From Isosphaera sp. (lineage in GTDB: Bacteria > Planctomycetota > Planctomycetia > Gemmatales > Gemmataceae), in the NCBI GenBank assembly GCA_013822345.1, contig PNKH01000048.1, positions 1 through 53,721 on the forward strand: DNA of 53,721 nucleotides, given 5' to 3'. Shown here in pieces: positions 32,051-40,193 of the stretch. Position numbers and translations under genes: made by a program. The first letter of the stretch is position 1. Every line of letters starts with the position of its first letter. The notes beneath the pieces are model-generated. The model did no database searches and had not been told where the DNA came from. It saw nothing but the letters and a program-made list of their open reading frames with translations.

Positions 32051-33313
32051 TCAGACGATCAGGTCGGTGAACGGCTTCGCCTTCTCGACGATCTGGATCG
32101 GGCGGGCGGTCGGGGTCTCGTTCTTCTTCGTGTAGTCGATCCCCATCAGCTCGCACACCGTCGCCAGGTAGTCCTGGGCGGTCGTCGGCCGGTCCACCAC
32201 CGCGGCGCCCTCCTTGTCGGTCTTCCCGACCACCGCCCCGCCGCGCATCCCGCCGCCCCACATCGCCAGGCTCCACGCCCGCGGGTAGTGGTCGCGGCCC
32301 GGCTTCGCCCCGCGGGCGTTGATCCCCGGGGTCCGGCCGAAGTCGCCCATCCACACCACCAGGGTGCTGTCCAGCAGGCCCCGCTCCTTCAGGTCGGCCA
32401 CCAGGGCCGCGATCGGGGCGTCGATCTGCTCACTCAGGCTCTTCACCCGGGTGAAGTTGTCCTGGTGGGTGTCCCACCCGCCCAGGCTGACCTCGACGAA
32501 CGGCACCCCGACCTCGACCAGCCGGCGGGCCATCAGGACGCCGTCGGCGAACCGGCCGGTGCCGTACTTCCCGCGGGCGCTCTGCGACTCCTGCGACAGG
32601 TCGAACGCCTTCGCCTCCCGCGACTGCATCAGCTTCACCGCCCGCTGGTACGTCGTCGCGTGGTCGGTGATCGCGTCCGCCTGGTACTCCCGGTGGAACG
32701 CCTTCTCCATCTTGTCCAGCAGCCCGACCCGGCTGTCGAACTGGCCGCCGGCGACCGCCGCCTGCAGGTCCTCGACCCCGCGGGCCGGGTCGGTGATCTG
32801 CAGCGGCTGGTGCTTCGGCCCGAGGAACCCGGACCCGTAGCTCCGCCCGCCGATCGACACGAAGTTCGGCATGCTGGCGTCCGGCCGGCCCTTCTCCTTC
32901 GACACCAGCGACCCGATCGACGGGTAGATCAGCCCGCCCTGGCCCTCCCGATACCCGGTGTGGCCGTAGTACTTGGCCCGCTGGTGCGCCCCCTCCGGGG
33001 TGCTCATCCCGCGGACGATCGTCCCGTGGTTCATCACCCCGGCGATCTTCGGCAGGTGCTCGCTGATCTCCACCCCGGCCGCGGCGGTCTTGATCGGCTT
33101 GAACTCGCCGGCCCCCTTGCTGTCCGGCTTCAGGTCGAACGTGTCCTTGTGGCTCGGGCCGCCGTCCATCCACAGCAGGATCACCGACTTCGCCTTCCCC
33201 TTGCCGCCGGCCGGGGCGGCCGCGGCCAGCACCGGGAGCCACCCGGACAGGGTCGGGGCGAACACCCCGGCGGCGGACAGCTTCAGGAAGTCGCGGCGGG
33301 TCTTGTCGGTCAT
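32051..33313 (-). CDS. DUF1501 domain protein (sulfatase-like fold, exported)
   Basis: A 420-residue DUF1501 protein. The N-terminus KTRRDFLKLSAAGVFAP is a twin-arginine signal. The body shows an alkaline phosphatase/sulfatase-like pattern: SVILLWMDGGPSHKDTFDLKP, HLPKIAGVMNHGTIVRGMST, GGWDTHQDNF, VVWMGDFGRTPGINARG and GRDHYPRAWSLAMWGGGM. DUF1501 genes in planctomycetes usually follow DUF1549/DUF1553 genes, as here: the partner is the next gene upstream on the same strand. The pair is thought to work in the periplasm, but the reaction is unknown. The ATG at 33313 is preferred over the longer frame because it starts the signal. Confidence 0.92.
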   Translation of the reverse strand: MTDKTRRDFLKLSAAGVFAPTLSGWLPVLAAAAPAGGKGKAKSVILLWMDGGPSHKDTFDLKPDSKGAGEFKPIKTAAAGVEISEHLPKIAGVMNHGTIVRGMSTPEGAHQRAKYYGHTGYREGQGGLIYPSIGSLVSKEKGRPDASMPNFVSIGGRSYGSGFLGPKHQPLQITDPARGVEDLQAAVAGGQFDSRVGLLDKMEKAFHREYQADAITDHATTYQRAVKLMQSREAKAFDLSQESQSARGKYGTGRFADGVLMARRLVEVGVPFVEVSLGGWDTHQDNFTRVKSLSEQIDAPIAALVADLKERGLLDSTLVVWMGDFGRTPGINARGAKPGRDHYPRAWSLAMWGGGMRGGAVVGKTDKEGAAVVDRPTTAQDYLATVCELMGIDYTKKNETPTARPIQIVEKAKPFTDLIV

Positions 33314-33349
33314 GGCGGCCTCGGGTGGAGGGGTGGTGTTTCGTGTTTC

Positions 33350-33433
33350 GTTTAGCCGCGACCCGGAGTCCGCGGAGGGGAGCGCGCCGTACACCTCGCG
33401 CTCCGCTCCGAAGACCCCGCGTCGCGGCTAAAC
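33350..33433. repeat. 13-bp inverted repeat with internal hairpin between two operon genes
   Basis: GTTTAGCCGCGAC at 33350-33362 pairs with 33421-33433. Inside are the near-complementary blocks CGGAGGGGAGCGCG and CGCGCTCCGCTCCG. It separates the DUF1549 and DUF1501 genes, which are on the same strand and expected to work together. Confidence 0.75.
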
Positions 33434-33446
33434 GGTTGGTTGGTGG

Positions 33447-35150
33447 TTACCGGACCAGGGTGAACTCGCTGCTGTTCAGGACGGCCCACAGGATGTCGGC
33501 GTACCCGGTCGCCGGGCCGCCGGCGGACGCGACGTAGGCGGTCAGGTCCTTCGTCTCGGCCGCCGTCGGGCGGCGGGACAGGGCGGCCAGGTAGATCCGC
33601 TCGACCGCCTCGGCCGGGGTCGCCGCGCTGCCGACCACCGCCTTCGCCGCCGCCGGGTTGTTCATCACCGCCGAGTTCATCAGCCGCAGCGCCTGCGGGA
33701 TGCCGGCCTCGTACTCGACCGGGCTGGTCTCCTCCGCCCCGGCCAGGAAGAACGCCACGAACCGCTCCCGGCCGCCGGCCGGGAGGCCCTTCCCCTGGCC
33801 CTTCGCCCGCGGCTCGGCCTTGCCCACCCCGGTCACCTGGGCGAGCGAGTCGTACAGCTGCTCCGGCGACAGGACCTTCACCGTCATGTGGCTGAACAGC
33901 AGCTTGTCGGCCTTGTTCGCCGGGGTCGGCTTCGCCGTCCGCTGGTAGGTGTCGCTCAGACAGACCGCCTTGACCAGGTACTTCAGGTCGAACCCGCCGG
34001 CGGTGCCGAGGTGCCGGGCCAGGGCGTCCAGGAGCGCCGGGTGCGATGCCGGGTTCTCCTCCAGCATGTCGTCGACCGGGTTCACGAACCCGCGGCCGAA
34101 CAGGTGGGCCCAGGTGCGGTTGACGATCGCCTTGGCGAAGAACGGGTTGTCGGCCGAGGTCATCCACTTCGCCAGGGCCGGGCGGTAGGCGGCGTCCCCG
34201 AGGCTCGGCTCCGGGCCGCCGAGGAACTTCGCCGGCACCGTCTTGGCCGACTCCGGGAAGAAGTCCTTCCCCTTGGCCCGGCCGGCCCCCTCGGTCACCC
34301 CGATCTTGGTGTTGTCCCCGCCCTTGTTCGCGTTCTTCGGGTTGTCGACCCGCACCTTCGAGTAGAAGGTCGCCATCCCCCAGTACTCGGTCTGCTTCCA
34401 GCTGGTGAACGGGTGGTTGTGGCACTGGGCGCACTGCAGCTGGATGCCCATGAAGTGCTGGGCGGTGGTGTCGGTCAGCTTGTCCACCGACCGGTTCGCC
34501 AGGAAGTAGGTGACGGCCGGGTTCTCCTCGACCGTGCCGGTCGCCGCGACCAGGCAGGTGACCAGCTTGTCCCACGGGGTGTTGGCGTTGAACTGGCCCT
34601 CGAACCACTTGTACAGCGGCTCCTTCAGGACGAACCGGTTGCCCGAGTCGACCGGGAACAGCTTGGCCGTCCAGATGTCGGCCATCCGCCGGCCGTAGTG
34701 CGGGTCGGCCAGGAGCTCGTCGAGGAGCTTCGCCCGCTTGTCCGGGTCCTTCGAGTCGAGGAACTCGCGGGCCTTGTCGGCGGTCGGGATGACGCCGGTG
34801 ATGTCCAGGCAGGCCCGGCGGAGGAACTCCTCGTCGGAGCACCGGGGCGAGGCGTCGACCTTGGCGGCGGCCAACTCCTTGGCGACCTCGGCGTCGATCA
34901 GCCGGGCGAGGGCGGCCGCGTCCTTCTTGGCCGGGACGGGGGCGGCGGTCGGGAGGGCCTTGGTCGGGGCGGCCGGCTTGGCGGCGGCGACCGGGGCCGG
35001 CTTGGCGGGGGCCGGGTCGGGGTCGGCCTTCTTCGCGAGCTTCGCCGCCTTCTTCTGGGCGGCGGTCTGGGCGTCGACCGGGCCCACGTCGCCGAGGGTC
35101 ACGGCGAGGCCGGCGGCCAGGGCGAACAGGGCCAGGGGTCGGAGGCGCAT
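33447..35150 (-). CDS. DUF1549/DUF1553 domain protein
   Basis: The 567-residue exported protein has a signal peptide (ending GPVDAQ), an Ala/Pro/Lys-rich linker, then the DUF1549 domain (SDEEFLRRACLDITGVIPTA, CAQCHNHPFTSW with its cytochrome-like CxxCH motif) and the DUF1553 domain (NRTWAHLFGRGFVNPVDDM, DTYQRTAK, VKVLSPEQLYDSL, LNSSEFTLVR at the C-terminus). The CxxCH could bind heme. It is the standard partner of DUF1501 proteins. The ATG at 35150 has GAGGG upstream; an ATG at 35165 would add five residues. Confidence 0.9.
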   Translation of the reverse strand: MRLRPLALFALAAGLAVTLGDVGPVDAQTAAQKKAAKLAKKADPDPAPAKPAPVAAAKPAAPTKALPTAAPVPAKKDAAALARLIDAEVAKELAAAKVDASPRCSDEEFLRRACLDITGVIPTADKAREFLDSKDPDKRAKLLDELLADPHYGRRMADIWTAKLFPVDSGNRFVLKEPLYKWFEGQFNANTPWDKLVTCLVAATGTVEENPAVTYFLANRSVDKLTDTTAQHFMGIQLQCAQCHNHPFTSWKQTEYWGMATFYSKVRVDNPKNANKGGDNTKIGVTEGAGRAKGKDFFPESAKTVPAKFLGGPEPSLGDAAYRPALAKWMTSADNPFFAKAIVNRTWAHLFGRGFVNPVDDMLEENPASHPALLDALARHLGTAGGFDLKYLVKAVCLSDTYQRTAKPTPANKADKLLFSHMTVKVLSPEQLYDSLAQVTGVGKAEPRAKGQGKGLPAGGRERFVAFFLAGAEETSPVEYEAGIPQALRLMNSAVMNNPAAAKAVVGSAATPAEAVERIYLAALSRRPTAAETKDLTAYVASAGGPATGYADILWAVLNSSEFTLVR

Positions 35151-35320
35151 CGGGTTTGCCCTCATCCGGTTGCGGTCGTGTCGAGGTGCGGGACGCGGGG
35201 CGAGACCACCCGCACGGTAAGTCATCCAACCCGGCACCCCCCGGCAGGTTTCGGGGGAGGGGGATTTCTCACCACCTCGGGGGCAGTTTACGCGGGCGGC
35301 GCAGAAGTGAGGGAACCGAC

Positions 35321-35379
35321 GGGACCGCCGCTTGCGGCGTTGCGGGCGCACCGCCCGCAACGCCGCAAGCGGCGGTCCC
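35321..35379. repeat. 28-bp inverted repeat, GCTTGCGGCGTTGCGGGCG family
   Basis: Arms at 35321-35348 and 35352-35379 are perfect complements with a three-base loop. The inner 22 bases of each arm equal the element at 9932-9978. It lies between the glycosyltransferase stop and the DUF1549 start. Confidence 0.92.
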
Positions 35380-35387
35380 GACACAAA

Positions 35388-36281
35388 TCAGTCCTTGATC
35401 CAGTACCGGACGATGCAGTACAGGGCCTGGAACGCGTCCTTCAGCCCGATCTTCTTCCCCTCCTCGTAGGTCCGGCCGCTGTAGCTGATCGGCACCTCGT
35501 AGATCCGCCACCGGCTCCCGTCCGGCTTCTTCCGGGCCATCTTCGCCGTCACCTCCGGCTCGAACCCGAACCGGTTGCTCTTGAGCGTCATCCCCTGGAT
35601 GACCTCCCGGCGGAACACCTTGTAGCACGTCTCCATGTCCGTCAGGTTCAGGTTGGTGAACCAGTTCGACAGCATGGTGAGGGCCTTGTTCGCGACCGAG
35701 TGCCAGTAGTACAGCACCCGGTGGCTCTCACCGATGAACCGGCTCCCGACGACCACGTCCGCCCGGCCCTCCAGGATCGGCTGGATCAGCTTCGGGAACT
35801 CGGCCGGGTCGTACTCCCAGTCCGCGTCCTGGACGATCACCAGGTCCCCGGTGCAGTGCTTGAACCCCTCCCGCAGGGCCGCCCCCTTGCCCATGTTCTT
35901 GGGCTGGTGGAACACCCGGACGTTGTCGTACTGGTGCTCGATCTGCTTCAGGATGGCCGGGGTGCTGTCGGTCGAGAAGTCGTTGACGAGGATCAGTTCC
36001 TTCGGGATCGGCACCACCTGGACGCGGCGGACCAGCTCGGCCAGCCACCGCTCCTCGTTGTACACCGGGATGACGACCGACAGCTTGAACCCCGGCGGGA
36101 TCGGGTAGATGCCGAGATTCCGGCAGGCGGGGACGCCGAGCAGCTTCTCCAGCACCTCGACCCGGCGGGTCGGGTCGGCGGCGAGCCGGTCGACCAGGGC
36201 GGCCAGGTCGTCCGGCCGCGGCTCCGGCCTCTCCGCGGGCTTGTCCACGGCGCGCGCCTCCGGTGCGTTCGCGACGGTCAT
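35388..36281 (-). CDS. Family 2 glycosyltransferase (dolichol-phosphate mannosyltransferase-like)
   Basis: A 297-residue GT-A enzyme that transfers a sugar from a nucleotide donor, probably to a lipid carrier. After a 65-residue N-terminal extension come [37 protein letters not shown], the metal-binding QDADWEYDP and [18 protein letters not shown] and [18 protein letters not shown] match the polyprenol-phosphate glycosyltransferase group. There is no membrane segment. AAGGAGG lies upstream of the ATG. No glycan cluster is nearby. Confidence 0.92.
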   Translation of the reverse strand: MTVANAPEARAVDKPAERPEPRPDDLAALVDRLAADPTRRVEVLEKLLGVPACRNLGIYPIPPGFKLSVVIPVYNEERWLAELVRRVQVVPIPKELILVNDFSTDSTPAILKQIEHQYDNVRVFHQPKNMGKGAALREGFKHCTGDLVIVQDADWEYDPAEFPKLIQPILEGRADVVVGSRFIGESHRVLYYWHSVANKALTMLSNWFTNLNLTDMETCYKVFRREVIQGMTLKSNRFGFEPEVTAKMARKKPDGSRWRIYEVPISYSGRTYEEGKKIGLKDAFQALYCIVRYWIKD

Positions 36282-36452
36282 GTGTTCGCGGCCTCCTTGA
36301 CTGGGCGCCCCGACTCTAGCACGCCCCCGGCCGGCGGGGCCAGGGGACTCCGCCGGCGGTTCCGTCGGCCGGCGAAAGGGGTGATATCCTCCCGAAGTCC
36401 GGGTGGCGGGTCAAGGGCGATGCGGGCTCGTCGCGCCCGCCCGGACACGGCG

Positions 36453-37490
36453 TCACGGCAGGGCGATGGTCTTCAGGTCGCCGCCGACCAGGATGACCGC
36501 CCGGGTGTCGTCCAGCTTGTCCAGCTGGGTGACGTTCTGGAGCGACGCGACCGTCTCGTACGGCACCCCGGACGGGATCTTCCCGGGCCGGGCGGTGATC
36601 GCCTCGGCCTTGTCGAACCCGGCGGTCGGGATCTTCATCACCCCGCGCTTGGTGTTCGTCACCAGCAGGTAGTCCTTCCCGTCCTTGGTGTACGGGATCA
36701 TGTCCAGCGGCTGGTTGCCGTTGCCCAGCTCGGCGATCGTCGTCCCCTTCACCTTGGCCCCCGGCTTCAGGTCCGAGACCGGGATCCGGACCAGCGGGGT
36801 GCAGGTGTACGACGCCATGATGTTCTCCTGGGTGCCGATCTTGTACGGGGTGAACGTGCGGATCGGCGACTTCGTCTCCAGCTTCCCGTGCGCCCCGTGG
36901 AAGATCTCGATCCCGGTCCCGCCCTTCACCTCCTTGAACGGGTACGGGACGGCCCACAGGGTGCTGGCGAAGTCCTCGCTCGACAGCCCGGCGACGAACA
37001 CCTTCCCGTCGGCGTACCCGAGGCTGGTGAACGACTGGGCCTTCCCCTTGTCCTGCCCGGGCAGGACGGCCTTGTCGAACGTCACGTCCTTCATCCCCAG
37101 CGGCTCGACCGACCCGTCCCGGCCGACCCGGATGATCGCCGGCTGGCCGGCCCCGGTGCCCCGCTTGACGGCGACGTACACGTTCCCGGACGCCGGGTTC
37201 ACCTTCACGTCGGTGACCGAGATGTCCTGCTCGGTGGCCCCGAGCTTGGCCGCGATCTGGCTGCCCAGCTTCTCGACGTTCAGGTCCTTGGTCCCGGCCG
37301 GCTTGGTGTCCCCGGTCTCGACCGCGAACACGGTGGTGGCGGCCGAGTCGCCGACGAACAGGACGCCGTTCGGGCCGAACGCCAGGGCGGTCGCCGACTT
37401 GAGGTCCGGGGTGCCCTTCTGCGGCCCGTCGGCCGCGGTGGCGGTGACGGCCGCCGCGAGCAGGGCGGCGGCCAGCAGCTTGGTGCGCAT
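36453..37490 (-). CDS. Secreted beta-propeller-like protein
   Basis: A 345-residue protein with a signal peptide (MRTKLLAAALLAAAVTATAA) and repeated strand patterns such as ATALAFGPNGVLFVGDS, ISVTDVKVNPASGNVYVAV, SFTSLGYADGKVFVAG and LQNVTQLDKLDDTRAVIL, which suggest a beta-propeller of the NHL/SMP-30 kind. It is probably periplasmic. No catalytic residues can be named. The 171 bases between it and the glycosyltransferase start hold no feature I can support. Confidence 0.75.
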   Translation of the reverse strand: MRTKLLAAALLAAAVTATAADGPQKGTPDLKSATALAFGPNGVLFVGDSAATTVFAVETGDTKPAGTKDLNVEKLGSQIAAKLGATEQDISVTDVKVNPASGNVYVAVKRGTGAGQPAIIRVGRDGSVEPLGMKDVTFDKAVLPGQDKGKAQSFTSLGYADGKVFVAGLSSEDFASTLWAVPYPFKEVKGGTGIEIFHGAHGKLETKSPIRTFTPYKIGTQENIMASYTCTPLVRIPVSDLKPGAKVKGTTIAELGNGNQPLDMIPYTKDGKDYLLVTNTKRGVMKIPTAGFDKAEAITARPGKIPSGVPYETVASLQNVTQLDKLDDTRAVILVGGDLKTIALP

Positions 37491-37598
37491 GGCGAGTTCC
37501 TGGGGTGGGAGGGGCGAAGCGGGGGGGTGCCCCGGAGGTGCATCTTCCGGCGCGGCCCGGCAAGAGCAAGGAGAAAGTGGTGAGAGCCGGCCGGGCCG

Positions 37599-38219
37599 TC
37601 ACGCGGCCGCCGGCTGCGGGACCGGGCCGATCATATGGACGAGGATGCCGAGCACCCGGTCGACCTGGGCCAGGTTGTACTCGGTCAGGTCGACGGTCAG
37701 CTCCGACCCGGCGAGGCGCAGGAACTTCCAGTTCGTGCCGGTGGTGACGCACCCGTAGATCGGGTCGATCGGGCTCCCCTGCCGGAGGTTGAACCGCTGG
37801 GCCCCGACCATCCCGGCGACGCACTGGCCGAGCCCGTCCGGGATGCTGTCCCGCTTCGCCTCGAAGATGACCAGGACGGGGGCGGTGACCTGCGGCCGCT
37901 GCGGGCCGCGGCCGACCACGAAGTCGCAGTACCCGGTGAGCCGGGCGGCCGGGTCGGCGTCGAACTCGGCCCCGGCGTTCAGGCACACCCGCCCGCGGTA
38001 CCGGACCCACAGGTCGCTGAGTACCGGGCCGACCATCCAGATCATCCGGGCGGCCTCGGTGTGGGCCCCGGTCCCGAGTTGGATGCCGGCCGGGAGGGCC
38101 GCCCGGAGGGTCTCCCCCGGGGGGACGCCGGGGACGCCGGCGAACAGGTCCGGCTCCGTCTGCTCGGTCAGCCCGAGCTGGCCGACCACGGCCGGGTAGG
38201 TGAAGTCGCGGAACGCCAT
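37599..38219 (-). CDS. PD-(D/E)XK-nuclease-like protein of unknown function
   Basis: A 206-residue cytoplasmic protein. In the middle, YCDFVVG followed about 20 residues later by VLVIFEAKRDS gives the D...ExK arrangement of the PD-(D/E)XK nuclease fold, and the following helix (LGQCVAGMVGAQRFN) has the Gln seen in many members. It might be a DNA nuclease or a degenerate relative. No methyltransferase or other restriction gene is adjacent. GAGGAG lies six bases before the ATG at 38219. It is divergent from the DUF1015 gene. Confidence 0.7.
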   Translation of the reverse strand: MAFRDFTYPAVVGQLGLTEQTEPDLFAGVPGVPPGETLRAALPAGIQLGTGAHTEAARMIWMVGPVLSDLWVRYRGRVCLNAGAEFDADPAARLTGYCDFVVGRGPQRPQVTAPVLVIFEAKRDSIPDGLGQCVAGMVGAQRFNLRQGSPIDPIYGCVTTGTNWKFLRLAGSELTVDLTEYNLAQVDRVLGILVHMIGPVPQPAAA

Positions 38220-38326
38220 GGGCGGCTCCTCGGAGGGGTCGGGGGCATTGTACCGCCCGCGCCCGCCGCGCCCGGCCGTTCTATAACCTCCTCGGGTCCC
38301 GTCCGACATCCACGAGGCACACACTG

Positions 38327-39631
38327 ATGGCCGACATCCGGGCGTTCCGCGGGTTCCGCTACGACCTCGGCCGGGTCGGGTCGCTGTCCGACGTGGTCGC
38401 CCCGCCCTACGACGTGGTCGACCCCGCCCTGCAGCAGAAGCTGTACGCCGCCAGCCCGTACAACGCCATCCGCCTCGAACTCACCAAGGACGAGCCGGGC
38501 GACGCCGAGGCGGCGGACAAGTACACCCGCGCCGCCGCGACGCTGCGGGAGTGGGTCGCCGCCGACGTGCTCCGCCAGGACACCGCCCGCGCCCTGTACG
38601 TGTACGAGCAGGAGTTCGAGGCCGAGGGGACGACCTACACCCGCCGCGGGTTCTTCGCCCGGGTCCGGCTGGAGCCGTTCGGCCAGGGCAAGGTGTACCC
38701 GCACGAGCAGACCATGTCCGGCCCGAAGGAGGACCGGCTGAGGCTGTACCGGGCGACCGGGTTCAACCTGTCCCCGGTGTTCGGCCTGTACCCCGACCCC
38801 GACGGCCAGGTGGCCCGCGTCCTCGACCCGTTCACGCTGAAGTCCCCGCCGGTCGTCGCCACCGACCACCTCGGGGTGACGAACCGGCTGTGGGTGGTGA
38901 CCGACACCCAGGCGGTCAGCGCGGTGACCGGGCTGATGGGGCCGAAGCCGGTGTACATCGCGGACGGCCACCACCGGTACGAGACCGGGGTGAAGTACCT
39001 GGAGGAGCGGCGGGCGGCCGGGGACGTGCCGGACGACGAGGCGGCCGCGAACTTCACCCTGATGATGCTCGTCGGGATGACCGACCCGGGCCTGGTCATC
39101 CTGCCGACGCACCGGCTGATCTCCGGGCTGGAGTCGGTGTCGGCGGCGGAGCTGGAGAAGGCGCTGGCCCCCGCGTTCGACATCGTCGAGCGGTGCGGCC
39201 GGGACGCGAAGGCGGCGTGGGACCACGTCCAGATGGACGGGTCGCAGGCGGTCCTCGGGTTCTGCCCGGTGGAGGACGGGACCTGGGTGGTGGCGAAGCT
39301 GCGGGACGCGGCGGCGATGGAGAAGCTGGCCCCGGAGCACAGCCCGGACTGGCGCGGGCTGGGGGTGAGCGTGCTGCACCGGCTGGTGATCGACACGCTG
39401 CTGCGGCAGCACCTGGGCGGGACGCCGGTGTGCCGGTACGTCCACCTCGTGAGGGAGGTGGCGGACGCGGTCGCGGCGAGGGGGTGCCAGGTGGCGACGC
39501 TGGTCCCGCCGGCGACGATGGGGCACGTCGAGCGGATCGCCGGGCACGGGGAGAAGATGCCGCCGAAGTCGACGTACTTCTACCCGAAGCTGCTCACCGG
39601 GATGGTGTTCCACTCGCTCAAGAAGGACTGA
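38327..39631 (+). CDS. DUF1015 family protein
   Basis: The 434-residue protein has the DUF1015 hallmarks: RAFRGFRYD, VVAPPYDVV, SPYNAIRLEL, the near-absolute ADGHHRYETGVKYLEE and the C-terminal PPKSTYFYPKLLTGMVFHSL. The family is widespread in bacteria and archaea and is described as uncharacterised, with some members near serine biosynthesis genes. Length and motifs are complete. A GAGG stretch precedes the ATG. No neighbour hints at the function. Confidence 0.93.
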   Translation: MADIRAFRGFRYDLGRVGSLSDVVAPPYDVVDPALQQKLYAASPYNAIRLELTKDEPGDAEAADKYTRAAATLREWVAADVLRQDTARALYVYEQEFEAEGTTYTRRGFFARVRLEPFGQGKVYPHEQTMSGPKEDRLRLYRATGFNLSPVFGLYPDPDGQVARVLDPFTLKSPPVVATDHLGVTNRLWVVTDTQAVSAVTGLMGPKPVYIADGHHRYETGVKYLEERRAAGDVPDDEAAANFTLMMLVGMTDPGLVILPTHRLISGLESVSAAELEKALAPAFDIVERCGRDAKAAWDHVQMDGSQAVLGFCPVEDGTWVVAKLRDAAAMEKLAPEHSPDWRGLGVSVLHRLVIDTLLRQHLGGTPVCRYVHLVREVADAVAARGCQVATLVPPATMGHVERIAGHGEKMPPKSTYFYPKLLTGMVFHSLKKD

Positions 39632-39887
39632 TACCGAGTCCGTAGCGCGCCCCCGGTTCGCCCCGCGGGGTTGGTGTGCCCGCCGTGCCGGAAGCAGCTC
39701 CGGCACCCGGCCGGGCCGAACCGGTCCGGCAGCCGCCGACGGCCGACCACAGCCCGTCGGCCGCCCGCTCGGCCGCCGACCGCAGCAGCCGCTTGGGCTC
39801 CGAGAGGTGGGCGAGTGTCCCGAGGGTGCGGAGCAGGTCGGGGTGTGCCCGGGGTGTCATCCCGTGACCCGGATGTGGAGGACGCCG

Positions 39888-40189
39888 ATGGTCGTGGCCA
39901 CCCCGCCGAAGCGGACGGCCGAGGAGTTCTTCAAGCTCCACGGGAGGTCACGCCGGAACCGGTGATCGAAGTCCGGTCGCCGTCCGACCTGCGGACCGAC
40001 GCCCTTGGTAAGATGCTCGATTACCTGCGGACCGGTGTCCCCGTCGTGAGTCTCGACCCGAAGACCGAGGCCGCGTCGGTGTTCCGCTCCGGAGCCGACC
40101 CGCAGATCGTCGGGAAGGACCAGGCCCTCACCCTCCCCGACGTGCTGCCGGGGTTCGAGGTCCCGGTCGCCCGGTTCTTCGAGGAGTAA
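39888..40189 (+). pseudogene. Uma2-family endonuclease remnant
   Basis: The start MVVATPPKRTAEEFFKLHG of a Uma2 protein is joined, in another frame, to the C-terminal part PEPVIEVRSPSDL ... KMLDYLRTGVPVVSLDP ... QALTLPDVLPGFEVPVARFFEE. About 80 central residues of the normal 190-residue protein are missing and the frame changes at the joint near 39946. Uma2 proteins have a PD-(D/E)XK fold and are very numerous in Gemmataceae; most have no known role. This copy cannot make a normal protein. The 256 bases upstream (39632-39887) contain only a doubtful minus-strand frame. Confidence 0.82.
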
Positions 40190-40193
40190 CCCG

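Noticed and set aside
39618-39860. Minus-strand open frame of about 80 codons starting MTPRAHPDLLRTLG
   Set aside because: No ribosome binding site, no recognisable domain, overlap with the end of the DUF1015 gene, and it lies beside a pseudogene. It may be a gene fragment but cannot be supported.
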